Numbered from the stretch's first letter, positions 17,501 through 25,159 are shown. The stretch: 57,206 nt of DNA from UBA2882 sp045542735 (GCA_045542735.1 JAZQLQ010000020.1:1-57206); one strand, 5' to 3'. The notes: generated by a model from the letters alone, not told the origin. Numbers and translations: made by a program.

Positions 17501-19226
17501 AGTAGATGTTGCAGGTGCAACATTGGCTATTTATGACGCTAATAACCAGCATATTACAAATGTGAGTCCTGATGGACGACCTGTTGCAATTACCTGTGGC
17601 AATGGCGGAATCTTAGAATTTGATAAAGAATATATTTTAAGAGAAGTGACAGCTCCTACCGGATACTTAATGACAACTGATATCCGTTTTACCGTGGCAA
17701 CAAATGGTGAAATCACCATCCTTCAGGGTAGTGCTGACAACCTTAACGGTGACAAAGATACCCTCATGATGCGAGATCAGGAATTAGAACTTAAGATCCG
17801 TAAGCAGGACAGCTTTGGTCAGGTATTAAACGGTGCGGTATTGACCGTATCTGAGTACGATATGGCAACCGGTACGGTAGGAACAGAAATTATTGAGTTT
17901 ACATCCGGTGGCGGAGCGGCACAGAACATCCTGTCCAAGGATTTAAAAGTAGGACAGAGTTATGTATTACATGAAGTAAGTGCACCGGACGGATATCACA
18001 AAGCAGCAGATATTATCTTTACCATTCAGGCTGACGGAAGTTTAGTCAGAGAGGATGGGGTACAGGTATATAACAATACCATTGTTATGGAGGATGATGA
18101 GGCAGGACTTTCCATTGGAAAGATATCCTTGAATACCGGACGAGGTTTAGCTGGTTCTACCTTAGAACTGACATCACAGGATGACCCTCATTTTACAACA
18201 CAGACATGGGTAAGTGATGGAACAAACCGTACATGGGAGCTGACAGACTTTACTCCCGGTTGTACCTATACTTTAACAGAGTTAAAAGCACCTTTAGGAT
18301 ATGCTTTGACAGATCCTATCGTGTTTACTATCGATGCAACCGATCATCAAATTTATATCAATGGTGAGCTTGCAGCAAACAGAACTGTACACATTGCGGA
18401 TGGTAAACTGGAGCTGGCAGTTAATAAATTGGATTTCTATTCAAAAGAAAATGTAAAAGGCGCTAAACTTGGTGTTTATGATACCAATGGAAACCTGATT
18501 ACATCTTGGACATCCGGTGTTGGCAAGATTTGGATTGATACCAGCAAGATGGTAGTACAGGCAGACGATTACCAGGAGTATATCTTAAGAGAAATCGAAG
18601 CACCTACAGGCTATAAGAAAGCTGATGATATCCGGTTTGCATTTGACCGTGACGGAATAGTATATCTGGTAACAGAAGATCCGATCCTTGGTACCAAACA
18701 ATATGACGAAGTGGATGACAAGGTATTAGTCATGTATGATGAGCCTTATATCCGCGTAGAAAAAGTTGATACCGATGGTAATCCGGTTATCGGCGCTAAA
18801 TTGCAAATCAGTGCCAAAGATGATACAAGCTTTACACCTGTTACATGGACAACCGACGGTAAACCTTATTGGTTTGCAGATAATACCTTCAAGGAAGGTG
18901 TGACCTATGTATTGACTGAGTTGGAAGCGCCGGCAGGATATGTGATTGCAGAGCCGGTAGAATTTACGGTTGATGCAGATAATAACCTGTATGTGAAGGG
19001 ACAGAAAGTCTTAAACAGAAGAATTGTAATGATAGATTACCGCGCAAATAGCGGTGGTGGTGCGCCGGGTAGTTCGCCCATTGAGGGAACGATTAACACC
19101 ACATTGCCCAAGACCGGAGACGGTACACCTCTTGGAACGTTGATGCTATTTATGGCATTTGGTTTCTTTGGAGCATGTATGACTTTTGGTGGCTATCTGA
19201 GACGTAAGTACAGAAAAAGCGAATAG
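11544..19226 (+). CDS. Giant LPKTG-anchored SpaA/Cna-B repeat adhesin (pilin-like)
   Basis: A 2,560-residue surface protein. A signal peptide (1-29, cut after 'VDAFA') leads to a first beta-rich domain (about 60-220). Five repeated ~120-150 residue domains follow, each opening with a K-S-G-like segment and 'WTI/WTV' (near residues 231, 363, 485, 610 and 752). Then come fifteen SpaA/Cna-B repeats (about 900-2505), each ending in an E-box such as 'YYVKEISSPAGY' or 'YVLTELEAPAGY'. In this fold a Lys, an Asn and the E-box Glu usually form an intramolecular isopeptide bond. 'LPKTG' lies at 2521-2525, followed by a membrane segment and 'RRKYRKSE'. GGGAG before 11,544 sets the start. Repeat 4 has 'ATAEGY' instead of APxGY. 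The likely role is a long stalk for adhesion. Confidence 0.93.
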   Translation: MKKKMWKKFLPITMAVVIFAISLPVDAFANTVSQNTVTQEEQTQSPMPAVEVVDANTDGTTGDLLEGTTIALNDVTLKATYKEQGNSTTTVVNITDGGEFELPYNADINMRLNFTLADGNAIEAGKSYVYKLPDSIRVDVEADHELEDGSGKSIGKVHISQDGTLTFQFYADVLANNTDVDFYVQFEGGLSEDLQESGKEVDVTFPTASGDFDFTINTTDSTEDTEDPEPKDISIQKSGAQIVNANGQKVIEWTIELGPEGRETLDGTIIDVLPDGLTYVPGSATLVDTYEGSISANVNGQNLQIEVNDVKTYYHAKVKFQTTYDDEFGQSINNSTSMSVDNEAIFNPSDGTTGVTDDGQVTVVPDMVSKSGSAVDANGDITWTVVLNREQLDLQGATYTDTIGDGMELNGSVSISPSTGATIATTANGFTVDFADGAPLNSTYTITYKTKVTDYTVQSYKNTATLTDGTTKDYDVTKEAVVPGMNLLDKAHTSFNTVTNTFTWTITVNAEGKELHDVSVKDVFDPDTMEFISASITPSVIDNTNGEITFDLGDISAPQTITVVTRIVDPESLDPTQWYQFVNNATLTSTDIHVPIEDSADAWIQIKEPELVSKSGQIKDGVIEWTVTVNAPQLTVEDIKLEDVLPADTEYLPGTFRIQNLWYDENPLYRDPIVTQEGTQEKISYTLDPDNAEEAAFMQKSFWFVYQTRVTDMDTAGNNNTYTNDAKLSVTYEGDVLVEDEAGSTVTGVVGGVIDKTYSYKTGDQTVTWDIAINQGRNDMSTIANPKITDQLADYFDYVSGTLYLVDTQGNETAVAASDYIVSVVNNKIIVQLPKDEDGYYLDDNSYIFRFTTRFNVLAAELEGKQITNTANFVGTGESFETESDVVNNVSFSSSSAGAVVKREVRVKKVDTTTGAPLANAKFELYLGTECIGEATSGADGYAVFEDMNSVIGYTIKLAEVQAPDGYILDTTVYDIEFTEANLTTKNGVDYYEIEIKNTSEAAALTGAINIHKTDAEGNLLDGAVFGLYSDPTCEASTLIKSRTATGGVVTFGELALGTYYVKEISSPAGYKVSDEVITAVIENDGNNNATVTYTSSIDGVLTGATFAPVVNEKATGSLKITKQDEDDATLLTGATFSIYKDANCTDRVGTATTVNGVLTFSGLELGRTYYYRETVAPTGYVLDTTIREITIGDGTEVTDQLEEVVVENTKAVGNIVIYKIDDSATPVPLKGVTFALYESDGTTPVKDSNGDDYVVTTDDAGKAAFSNIPFGDYIIRETATAEGYAITTADTNVTIKTLGDTEVTVINNKIVIDIKVYKEGPDVNDTMGPLAGAEFGLYKNNGVQVAKGTTDDEGNLIFHDIPYGDYYVQELKAPEGYNITTAQQNIAKADVEYAYSYTGRILGLSFENDRQNGSIQITKVDDQDTPQPLAGAEFTLYDENMLPVNMAGVTNPVTSDASGTATFEKLPYGTYYVQETEAPAGYVRDANVYKVIVDSDTIVTDYTKDDGTTAALTIKNIEADAPYISFKIKKIDTETGNPLANATFELYKDGQPCDPAITAVTDENGIAYFRRIAIELDPDGTEYSVHEVAAPTGYKLDNYVYVLGAKGEDEINQFGDPLSGDPADPNLEDDEILFIDGEIQENMTTPVENDPLKGSVKVTKTALVSTTLLAGAQFTLYDENRNVVNITGMTNPAVTDANGVVTFANLPVGIYYLKETKAPKGYTLNTTETKIVVTDETVHEVTYKDTPINVNISKKAVGGDTEIVGAVFKIYKKNDANKTAVDSWTTTGNIHRVLVGALEAGETYVLTEMIAPDGYGYMADQEFTVNTDGSITVLTGGLEKSGQTLVVRDKKVTLAISKVDGNSQALGGAILGIYDENGVEVDRFTSTTTTYDVPLGKLIAPAFNTDGSVAYKQYTLKEISAPDGYQLAEDIVFAVDSYGKVYTAQITGSVTNYTEITGSNPTITMTDEEKPSGTIYIRKLNAKTAVDVAGATLAIYDANNQHITNVSPDGRPVAITCGNGGILEFDKEYILREVTAPTGYLMTTDIRFTVATNGEITILQGSADNLNGDKDTLMMRDQELELKIRKQDSFGQVLNGAVLTVSEYDMATGTVGTEIIEFTSGGGAAQNILSKDLKVGQSYVLHEVSAPDGYHKAADIIFTIQADGSLVREDGVQVYNNTIVMEDDEAGLSIGKISLNTGRGLAGSTLELTSQDDPHFTTQTWVSDGTNRTWELTDFTPGCTYTLTELKAPLGYALTDPIVFTIDATDHQIYINGELAANRTVHIADGKLELAVNKLDFYSKENVKGAKLGVYDTNGNLITSWTSGVGKIWIDTSKMVVQADDYQEYILREIEAPTGYKKADDIRFAFDRDGIVYLVTEDPILGTKQYDEVDDKVLVMYDEPYIRVEKVDTDGNPVIGAKLQISAKDDTSFTPVTWTTDGKPYWFADNTFKEGVTYVLTELEAPAGYVIAEPVEFTVDADNNLYVKGQKVLNRRIVMIDYRANSGGGAPGSSPIEGTINTTLPKTGDGTPLGTLMLFMAFGFFGACMTFGGYLRRKYRKSE

Positions 19227-19239
19227 CATAAAGCGTAAA

Positions 19240-19278
19240 AAAGACGGTAGTGGATAAATCCATTACCGTCTTTCTTTT
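19240..19278. terminator. Bidirectional terminator between adhesin and B12 operon
   Basis: A long stem (AAAGACGGTA-TGGA with TCCA-TACCGTCTTT) lies between the two convergent units. It has T-rich sequence on its right and A-rich sequence on its left, so it can act for both strands. Confidence 0.8.
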
Positions 19279-19798
19279 AATTTGCATAATATTTTGTTTT
19301 TATTTTGCTAAGAACATTGTGCAATGGCTTAAATAAAACCAGACACAATAAAAAATTGCTGATGCAATGGACGATATCAAAAGGAATCCCGGCTACCCAC
19401 CACGAGAGGGCAGTTCGGATGCCACCGATAAATAAATAAGGTATTGCACAAAAGGCTCCAAAAAACAGACCAAATACACCGGATAAGAAAGCGTAGTTTA
19501 TGGCAGATGCATGTTTTCGCAAAAGCCAGGTAAACCATGCCAACAACGGCCATACATACAGATACATCACCCACCATAGTCCGAAACCGTGAAGACATCC
19601 TTCCAGTAAGACAAAGCATGCAATGGCATACAGGGTCTTTTTACCGAAGAATAAGGTATAGAGAATGATAAATAATGACACAATCTCTATGTTCGGCAAA
19701 AAGTTCATGGCAGTTTTGCCCACTTCCAGTGTAGCAATCATCACACCAACCAGTGCAATATCTTTAATTGTCAGGGGGTTATTCGGTTGCTTCTGCAT
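19277..19798 (-). CDS. ECF transporter S component, probably cobalamin-specific
   Basis: A hydrophobic protein of about 173 residues with five to six membrane segments. The N-terminus 'TIKDIALVGVMIATLEVGK' is the typical first helix of ECF substrate-binding (S) components, which pair with a shared EcfAA'T module encoded elsewhere. The specificity call comes from context: it follows a DUF4430 protein in an operon headed by a cobalamin riboswitch. The start is uncertain. ATG at 19,798 (or 19,801) overlaps the end of the upstream gene by about 20 bases and has only a weak ribosome site. No energising subunits are in the window. Confidence 0.72.
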   Translation of the reverse strand: MQKQPNNPLTIKDIALVGVMIATLEVGKTAMNFLPNIEIVSLFIILYTLFFGKKTLYAIACFVLLEGCLHGFGLWWVMYLYVWPLLAWFTWLLRKHASAINYAFLSGVFGLFFGAFCAIPYLFIGGIRTALSWWVAGIPFDIVHCISNFLLCLVLFKPLHNVLSKIKTKYYAN

Positions 19799-20216
19799 CA
19801 TACACTTCATAGACCAAAGAATATTTATCGCCGTCAACTACAGGTTGTGAATCAGCGCCGTTCATACCAACTTCTTCATTAACATAGATACTCCAAAAAG
19901 CGCCGTCGGCATTAAAGTCAGCAGTCACACCGTTTACGGTATTGATATAGAGACCGTAATCGCCGTCATCTCCTTCTACAGTCAGACCATCTACCTCATC
20001 AAATACTTCAACCAGGTATTCGGCATCGGTATTGACATCATATATGGTTTCTGCTCCGGCATCATCCACAACGGTGAGAGTGATGGATTTTGCACCGGCA
20101 CTTGCCTTGGGAGCCAAAAAGAAATAGACGCCGGCAAAGATGGTAATCAATGCGGCGATTATGACACCGGCAATGATTATTTTTTTGCTACTTTTTTTGT
20201 TGTTTGTTTCGTTCAT
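19779..20216 (-). CDS. DUF4430 (transcobalamin-like) membrane-anchored protein
   Basis: A 145-residue extracytoplasmic protein. 'SKKIIIAGVIIAALITIFAGVYFFLA' is an N-terminal anchor (residues 10-35) and the rest is a DUF4430 domain with 'GLYINTVNGV' and 'WSIYVNEEVG', the fold shared with the C-terminal beta domain of intrinsic factor and transcobalamin. No lipobox is visible, so it appears held by the transmembrane helix. It most likely captures cobalamin or its precursors outside the cell and hands them to the S component encoded next. AAGGAGG precedes the ATG and a cobalamin riboswitch sits in the leader. Confidence 0.82.
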   Translation of the reverse strand: MNETNNKKSSKKIIIAGVIIAALITIFAGVYFFLAPKASAGAKSITLTVVDDAGAETIYDVNTDAEYLVEVFDEVDGLTVEGDDGDYGLYINTVNGVTADFNADGAFWSIYVNEEVGMNGADSQPVVDGDKYSLVYEVYDAEATE

Positions 20217-20253
20217 GTGTTTTCCTCCTTATCAGTAAAAACTGCAATAAAAT

Positions 20254-20277
20254 ATCCCTCTGCTACGGCAGAAGGAT
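20254..20277 (-). terminator. Expression-platform hairpin of the cobalamin riboswitch
   Basis: On the minus strand a perfect 10-bp stem (20268-20277 with 20254-20263, four-base loop) is followed by a T-rich stretch and then the DUF4430 ribosome site. It is probably the terminator that forms when the riboswitch is B12-bound. Confidence 0.6.
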
Positions 20278-20342
20278 GGCGAGTAAAAACAGACATATGC
20301 TTGCTGTCATGTACTCAACCAATTCCTCGTGGTTGCGGTGTA

Positions 20343-20522
20343 CGTAAATATAGGCAGGTCTTCTGGCTCTATGATCGGCATCCGGATACCGTCTTCCCGT
20401 TTCCAGTGACATTTGGTATCGGACTCCCATATTACAGCGACGAGATCGCACAGGATTTGCACCTGTTTCCCTTTTCACCAGACTATACGCAAGCGCATGT
20501 CTGACACCTGTATTCTTTGACA
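20343..20522 (-). promoter_or_regulatory. Cobalamin (B12) riboswitch
   Basis: Read on the minus strand, the leader contains the class hallmarks in order: a 5' stem, 'GGTGCAAATCCTGTGCG', then 'TGTCACTGG', and the B12 box 'AGCCAGAAGACCTGCC' near 20,352-20,368. Cobalamin binding to this RNA normally shuts off transport or synthesis genes. It controls the DUF4430-ECF S operon and is the main evidence that the operon imports B12. Confidence 0.93.
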
Positions 20523-20530
20523 CTGCGGAC

Positions 20531-20559
20531 AGTATAGCACAAAAAGATAGACAAGGCAA
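20531..20559 (-). promoter_or_regulatory. Promoter of the B12 uptake operon
   Basis: On the minus strand TTGCCT, 17 bases, then TATACT with an extended -10 TG. It lies just upstream of the riboswitch and its -35 is one base from the divergent rel -35. Confidence 0.65.
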
Positions 20560-20560
20560 A

Positions 20561-20589
20561 TTGACGAACGGAGAAAATAATAATATAAT
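20561..20589 (+). promoter_or_regulatory. rel promoter
   Basis: TTGACG, 17 bases, TATAAT. It is placed about 40 bases before the rel start, back to back with the B12 operon promoter. Confidence 0.75.
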
Positions 20590-20631
20590 CGTTTTATACT
20601 TGCAAAAATGGGATAAATAGGCGGTTGATGT

Positions 20632-22944
20632 ATGGAAAAGCAGACAAACAATATCTTAGAGCAGGAAGAAAAAACAGAATTGGTGATTGATGACGGTCGC
20701 ATTGAGGCAATGGCGGAGTTTCAATCTCCAGAGGATTTATATAATGACTTGATTGCCCGTGTGCACAAGTATCATCCCAGTGACGATATTTCTTTGATTA
20801 ACAAGGCATATCGTCTTGCTGCTGATGCTCACTTGGGACAGGCGCGTAAATCCGGTGAACCTTATATTATTCATCCACTTTGTGTTGCCATTATTTTGGC
20901 GGAGCTTGAGATGGATAAAGAGACCATTGTGGCAGGTTTGCTTCATGATGTGGTAGAGGATACTATTTTTACAACAGAAGAAATTGAACAGGAATTTGGT
21001 AGTGATGTAGCAATTTTGGTTGATGGTGTTACCAAATTGGGCCGTTTACAATATGACGGCGACAAGGTTGAATTGCAGGCAGAAAACTTGCGTAAAATGT
21101 TCCTTGCCATGGCAAAGGATATCCGTGTCATTATTATTAAGCTTGCAGACCGTTTGCACAATATGCGTACCTTAAAGCATATGAAGCCGGAGAAACAGCA
21201 GGAGAAAGCCAGAGAAACACTGGATATTTATGCACCCATTGCGCAAAGACTTGGTATTTCCAAGTTAAAGGTTGAGTTAGATGACCTTTCTTTAAAATAT
21301 TTAGAGCCGGAAGTATATTATGATCTGGTGGATAAGATTGCAGTTCGCAAAAGTGAACGTGAAAGATATGTACAGAGTATTGTAGATGAAGTAAGTAAGC
21401 ATATCAAAAATGCAGGTATCAAAGCAAAGATTGATGGTAGGGTAAAGCATTTTTTCAGTATCTATAGAAAAATGAAAAATCAGAATAAGACCATCGATCA
21501 GATTTATGATTTATTTGCTGTCCGCATTATTGTAGACAGTGTTAAGGATTGTTATGCGGCACTGGGTGTGATTCATGAGATGTATAAGCCTATCCCCGGC
21601 CGTTTCAAGGATTATATTGCCATGCCCAAAGGTAATATGTATCAATCCCTGCATACCACATTGATTGGTAGTAGCGGTCAGCCTTTTGAGATTCAGATCC
21701 GTACCTATGAGATGCATAAGACGGCAGAATATGGTATTGCAGCCCATTGGAAATACAAAGAAGCTTCCGATGGCAAAAAGATTTCTACGGGCGAAGAAGA
21801 GAAATTATCATGGCTTCGCCAGATTTTGGAATGGCAGCGTGATACTTCCGATAACAAGGAGTTCATGAAGCTGTTAAAGAGTGACCTGGACTTGTTTGCA
21901 GACAATGTATATTGCTTTACACCTACGGGCGATGTCAAGAACTTACCCGCAGGCTCTACACCCATTGACTTTGCCTATAGCATTCATTCTGCCGTAGGTA
22001 ACAAGATGATTGGTGCCAGAGTAAACGGCAAGCTGGTTTCCATTGATTATGTCATCAATAACGGTGATAAGATTGAGATTCTCACCAGCCAGAATAGTAA
22101 AGGTCCCAGCAGGGATTGGCTGAATGTGGTCAAATCCACACAAGCCAAAAATAAGATTAACCAATGGTTTAAAAGTGAGTTTAAAGATGAAAATATCATA
22201 AGGGGTAAAGAATTTTTGCAAAATTATTGCAAGGCAAAATCCATTAATCAGGTGGATATCATGCGCCCCGAATATATGGAAAAGGTGATGCACAAATACG
22301 GCTTCAAGGATTGGGAGTCTGTATTGGCAGCCATTGGCCACGGTGCTTTAAAAGAAGGTCAGATTGTCAACAAAATGCGTGAACTGTATGAAAAAGATCA
22401 TGCAAAAGAACTCACGGATGAAGAAGTATTAAAGACTGTTGAGGAAAATGCGGCGGCAGCAAAGCAGATGTTGCCTAAGGGCAAGAGTCAGAGTGGTATC
22501 GTGGTAAAAGGTATCCATGATGTGGCAGTACGTTTTTCCAAATGTTGTGCTCCGGTACCGGGTGATGAAATCGTCGGTTTTGTTACCAGAGGCCGAGGCG
22601 TATCCATTCACCGTACCGATTGTGTCAATATCATCAATTTACAGGAAATTGAGCGTGTGCGCTTAATTGATGCAGAGTGGCAGGCAGATGGCGAGGGAGA
22701 CGGCAAATATCTGGCAGATATTGTAATCTATGCTCAAAATCGTAATGGTTTGCTGGCAGATGTATCCAAGGCCTTGACAGAAAAGAATATTGATATTATC
22801 AGTATGAATACCAAAGTGAATAAACAGGGAGTCGCAACCTTGGCAACCTCCTTCCATATCAGTGGTAGGGATGAGTTGAACCGTATCATTGATAAATTGA
22901 GAAATGTTGATAGTGTCTTAGACATAGAGAGAACGACGGGGTGA
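20632..22944 (+). CDS. rel: Bifunctional (p)ppGpp synthetase/hydrolase Rel
   Basis: A 770-residue stringent-response enzyme that makes and degrades (p)ppGpp. In order: an HD hydrolase domain (about 60-200, 'HLGQARKSGEPYIIHP', 'LLHDVVEDT' near 104), the synthetase ('RVKHFFSIYRKMKN', 'DYIAMPKGNMYQSLHT' near 327), TGS ('NVYCFTPTGDVKNLP' near 423), a Cys-containing region ('FSKCCAPVPGDEIVGF') and a C-terminal ACT domain (about 693-770). Both catalytic halves look intact, the normal state for the long Gram-positive Rel. Its own promoter lies upstream and a terminator overlaps its stop. It precedes MBL hydrolase and hemZ genes, a familiar clostridial order. Confidence 0.97.
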   Translation: MEKQTNNILEQEEKTELVIDDGRIEAMAEFQSPEDLYNDLIARVHKYHPSDDISLINKAYRLAADAHLGQARKSGEPYIIHPLCVAIILAELEMDKETIVAGLLHDVVEDTIFTTEEIEQEFGSDVAILVDGVTKLGRLQYDGDKVELQAENLRKMFLAMAKDIRVIIIKLADRLHNMRTLKHMKPEKQQEKARETLDIYAPIAQRLGISKLKVELDDLSLKYLEPEVYYDLVDKIAVRKSERERYVQSIVDEVSKHIKNAGIKAKIDGRVKHFFSIYRKMKNQNKTIDQIYDLFAVRIIVDSVKDCYAALGVIHEMYKPIPGRFKDYIAMPKGNMYQSLHTTLIGSSGQPFEIQIRTYEMHKTAEYGIAAHWKYKEASDGKKISTGEEEKLSWLRQILEWQRDTSDNKEFMKLLKSDLDLFADNVYCFTPTGDVKNLPAGSTPIDFAYSIHSAVGNKMIGARVNGKLVSIDYVINNGDKIEILTSQNSKGPSRDWLNVVKSTQAKNKINQWFKSEFKDENIIRGKEFLQNYCKAKSINQVDIMRPEYMEKVMHKYGFKDWESVLAAIGHGALKEGQIVNKMRELYEKDHAKELTDEEVLKTVEENAAAAKQMLPKGKSQSGIVVKGIHDVAVRFSKCCAPVPGDEIVGFVTRGRGVSIHRTDCVNIINLQEIERVRLIDAEWQADGEGDGKYLADIVIYAQNRNGLLADVSKALTEKNIDIISMNTKVNKQGVATLATSFHISGRDELNRIIDKLRNVDSVLDIERTTG

Positions 22945-22966
22945 CGTTTGCGCCCCGTTTTCTTTT
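22936..22966 (+). terminator. Terminator overlapping the rel stop codon
   Basis: ACGGGG pairs with CCCCGT across an 11-base loop that contains the TGA stop itself, then TTTTCTTTT. Transcription of the next genes depends on readthrough or on a promoter not seen. Confidence 0.75.
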
Positions 22967-22989
22967 AAAAAATTATAAGGAGAGAAGAA

Positions 22990-23616
22990 ATGTTAAAGAT
23001 TGGGAAATTTATATTAAGCTCTTGTGCAACCAATTGCTATTTTGTGTATGAAGAAGGAAAACAGGAAGTTGTATTTTTTGATCCCGGTGATCAGGGAGAA
23101 TTAATTTATAACAAATTGAAAGAGGCAGGACTCTCAGTTGCCGCTATTTATTTGACCCATGCACATTTTGATCATATGGAAGGTTGCAAGGCATTAAAAG
23201 AACTGAGCGGAGCAAAAATTTATGCGCTGGATGAAGAGGCAGATATCTGTAAGGATCCTTCCCTGAATCTTTCTGCGGCATGGAGCATGGCTTGTACGGT
23301 AGAGCCGGATGCATTTTTACATGACGGAGATGTATGTGAAGAAGCAGGTATGAAATTCCGTGTCATTGCTACACCCGGTCATACCAAGGGGAGTTGTGCA
23401 TTTTATTTCGAAGAGGACGGTATTTTGATTAGTGGAGACACTTTGTTTGAAGAGTCTGTGGGAAGAACGGATTTTCCCACCAGTTCCACTTCTGCACTAA
23501 TACGAAGCGTGAAAGAAAAACTCTTTGTTTTATCGGATGATGTGAAAGTGTTTTCCGGTCATGGCGATATGACTACCATTGGCCATGAAAAGAAGTACAA
23601 TCCTTTTGTACAATAA
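22990..23616 (+). CDS. Metallo-beta-lactamase-fold hydrolase (glyoxalase II-like)
   Basis: A 208-residue MBL-fold hydrolase. The metal motif is 'THAHFDHMEG', with further ligands in 'GHTKGSCAFY', 'SGDTLF' and 'SGHGDMT'. Small clostridial proteins of this type (YcbL-like) hydrolyse thioesters such as S-lactoylglutathione analogues, but the substrate here is unknown. AAGGAGAG precedes the ATG. It lies between rel and hemZ, with 29 bases to the latter, and is likely co-transcribed with it. Confidence 0.88.
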   Translation: MLKIGKFILSSCATNCYFVYEEGKQEVVFFDPGDQGELIYNKLKEAGLSVAAIYLTHAHFDHMEGCKALKELSGAKIYALDEEADICKDPSLNLSAAWSMACTVEPDAFLHDGDVCEEAGMKFRVIATPGHTKGSCAFYFEEDGILISGDTLFEESVGRTDFPTSSTSALIRSVKEKLFVLSDDVKVFSGHGDMTTIGHEKKYNPFVQ

Positions 23617-23645
23617 GAATGAGAGATACTTGGAGTGTGTGACAG

Positions 23646-25148
23646 ATGCTGGTAGTAACCATAGATACAGAACGATTAGAATATGATATACATTCGCTGG
23701 TGAAAGCCTTTTATCCCGAAGAAACAGTAAAAGTTCTTTCACCGGATACGGATGCAGAAAAGGCTGCGGCTTTGGAGAAAGAAGCAAGCATACGCATTGA
23801 GTTGCAAGGTGATAAGCCTATGCTAACCATATATGAAAACGGCAAGGAATCTCTGGCGACATGTGGATCAGGGACTTTACAACACCGGTTTTATCCCACA
23901 AAAGAGCAGACTGTTTTTAAAGCAGATGGCAGTTTGGATAAAAATAATATTAAGGCTTTTGTTTATCAATCGTTGGAAACCTATACAAAAAAAAGCTTAC
24001 CTTGGGGAAATCTTACCGGTATCCGCCCCACCAAGATTGCCATGGGCATGCTTGAACAGGGCAAACAGGATGAAGAGATTGAAGCCTTTATGAAGGATAC
24101 ACATTTTGTAAGTGATGAAAAGATTAAACTTTCCGTTGATATTGCCCATAGGGAGAAGGAACTACTGGAGCCCCTGCATATCAGAGATGGGTACAGTTTG
24201 TATATCGGGATTCCTTTTTGTCCCACTACTTGCCTTTATTGTTCCTTTACGTCCTATCCTATCTGCGCATATGAGAAAATGGTGGAGTCTTATATTGACT
24301 GTGTTTGCAAGGAAATGGATGCTGTAGCTGACATGTATAAGGACAAGCATCTGGATACTGTCTATATCGGCGGTGGTACACCCACGACTCTGTCTGCAGA
24401 GCAATTGGAACGTCTGATTACTCATTTAGAGCAGACCTTTGATTTGTCCGGGATATTAGAGTTTACGGTTGAGGCCGGCAGAGCAGACAGTATTACCCGC
24501 GAGAAATTACAGGTGCTCAAAAGGCATGACGTCACCAGGATTTCTGTCAATCCTCAGACCATGAAGGATGAGACCTTGCGTTTAATAGGCAGGAGACATA
24601 CTGTGGATCAGGTCAAAGAGGCTTATGCAATGGCGAGGGAATTGGGCTTTGATAACATCAATATGGATATTATTTTGGGACTTCCGGGAGAAATGGAAGA
24701 GGATGTGACCAATACGCTGGAGGAAATTATAAAGCTTTCGCCGGATTCATTAACGGTACATTCCCTGGCAATCAAACGGGCATCTAAGCTACGCAGTTGG
24801 ATTGAAGAGAATGGTATTGAATGTCTCAACAATACCGATGCGACTATGGCCATTGCGGCAGCAGGAGCGAAGCGCATGGGCATGGAGCCATATTATCTGT
24901 ATCGACAGAAAAATATGTCCGGTAATTTCGAAAATGTGGGATATGCAGAGCCCGGTAAATATGGTATTTATAATATCTTAATCATGGAAGAACTGCAGAC
25001 CATTGTAGCCCTTGGTGCAGGAAGTATTACTAAGAGGGTATTTCCGGATGGTAGGATTGAACGTTGTGATAACGTGAAGGATGTAGCTCTTTATATTGAA
25101 AAGATTGATGAGATGATTGAACGGAAGCGGACGTTGTTGGATGTATAA
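23646..25148 (+). CDS. hemZ: Radical-SAM coproporphyrinogen dehydrogenase-like HemZ
   Basis: A 500-residue radical-SAM enzyme of the HemZ subgroup, larger than HemN because of a ~170-residue N-terminal extension. The 4Fe-4S cluster cysteines are C192, C196 and C199 in 'FCPTTCLYCSF'; 'YIGGGTPTTLS' and 'EFTVEAGRAD' are the SAM-binding strands. The family is assigned oxygen-independent oxidation of coproporphyrinogen III, though many anaerobes carry HemZ without a heme pathway and the true reaction there is open. No other heme gene is seen here. A GGAG about eleven bases upstream serves the start. Confidence 0.88.
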   Translation: MLVVTIDTERLEYDIHSLVKAFYPEETVKVLSPDTDAEKAAALEKEASIRIELQGDKPMLTIYENGKESLATCGSGTLQHRFYPTKEQTVFKADGSLDKNNIKAFVYQSLETYTKKSLPWGNLTGIRPTKIAMGMLEQGKQDEEIEAFMKDTHFVSDEKIKLSVDIAHREKELLEPLHIRDGYSLYIGIPFCPTTCLYCSFTSYPICAYEKMVESYIDCVCKEMDAVADMYKDKHLDTVYIGGGTPTTLSAEQLERLITHLEQTFDLSGILEFTVEAGRADSITREKLQVLKRHDVTRISVNPQTMKDETLRLIGRRHTVDQVKEAYAMARELGFDNINMDIILGLPGEMEEDVTNTLEEIIKLSPDSLTVHSLAIKRASKLRSWIEENGIECLNNTDATMAIAAAGAKRMGMEPYYLYRQKNMSGNFENVGYAEPGKYGIYNILIMEELQTIVALGAGSITKRVFPDGRIERCDNVKDVALYIEKIDEMIERKRTLLDV

Positions 25149-25159
25149 GGAAGAGAAAT

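Noticed and set aside
14240..19060. The Cna-B repeats as a recent tandem DNA duplication
   Set aside because: Only the protein pattern repeats; nucleotide identity between units looks low, so it is an old array.
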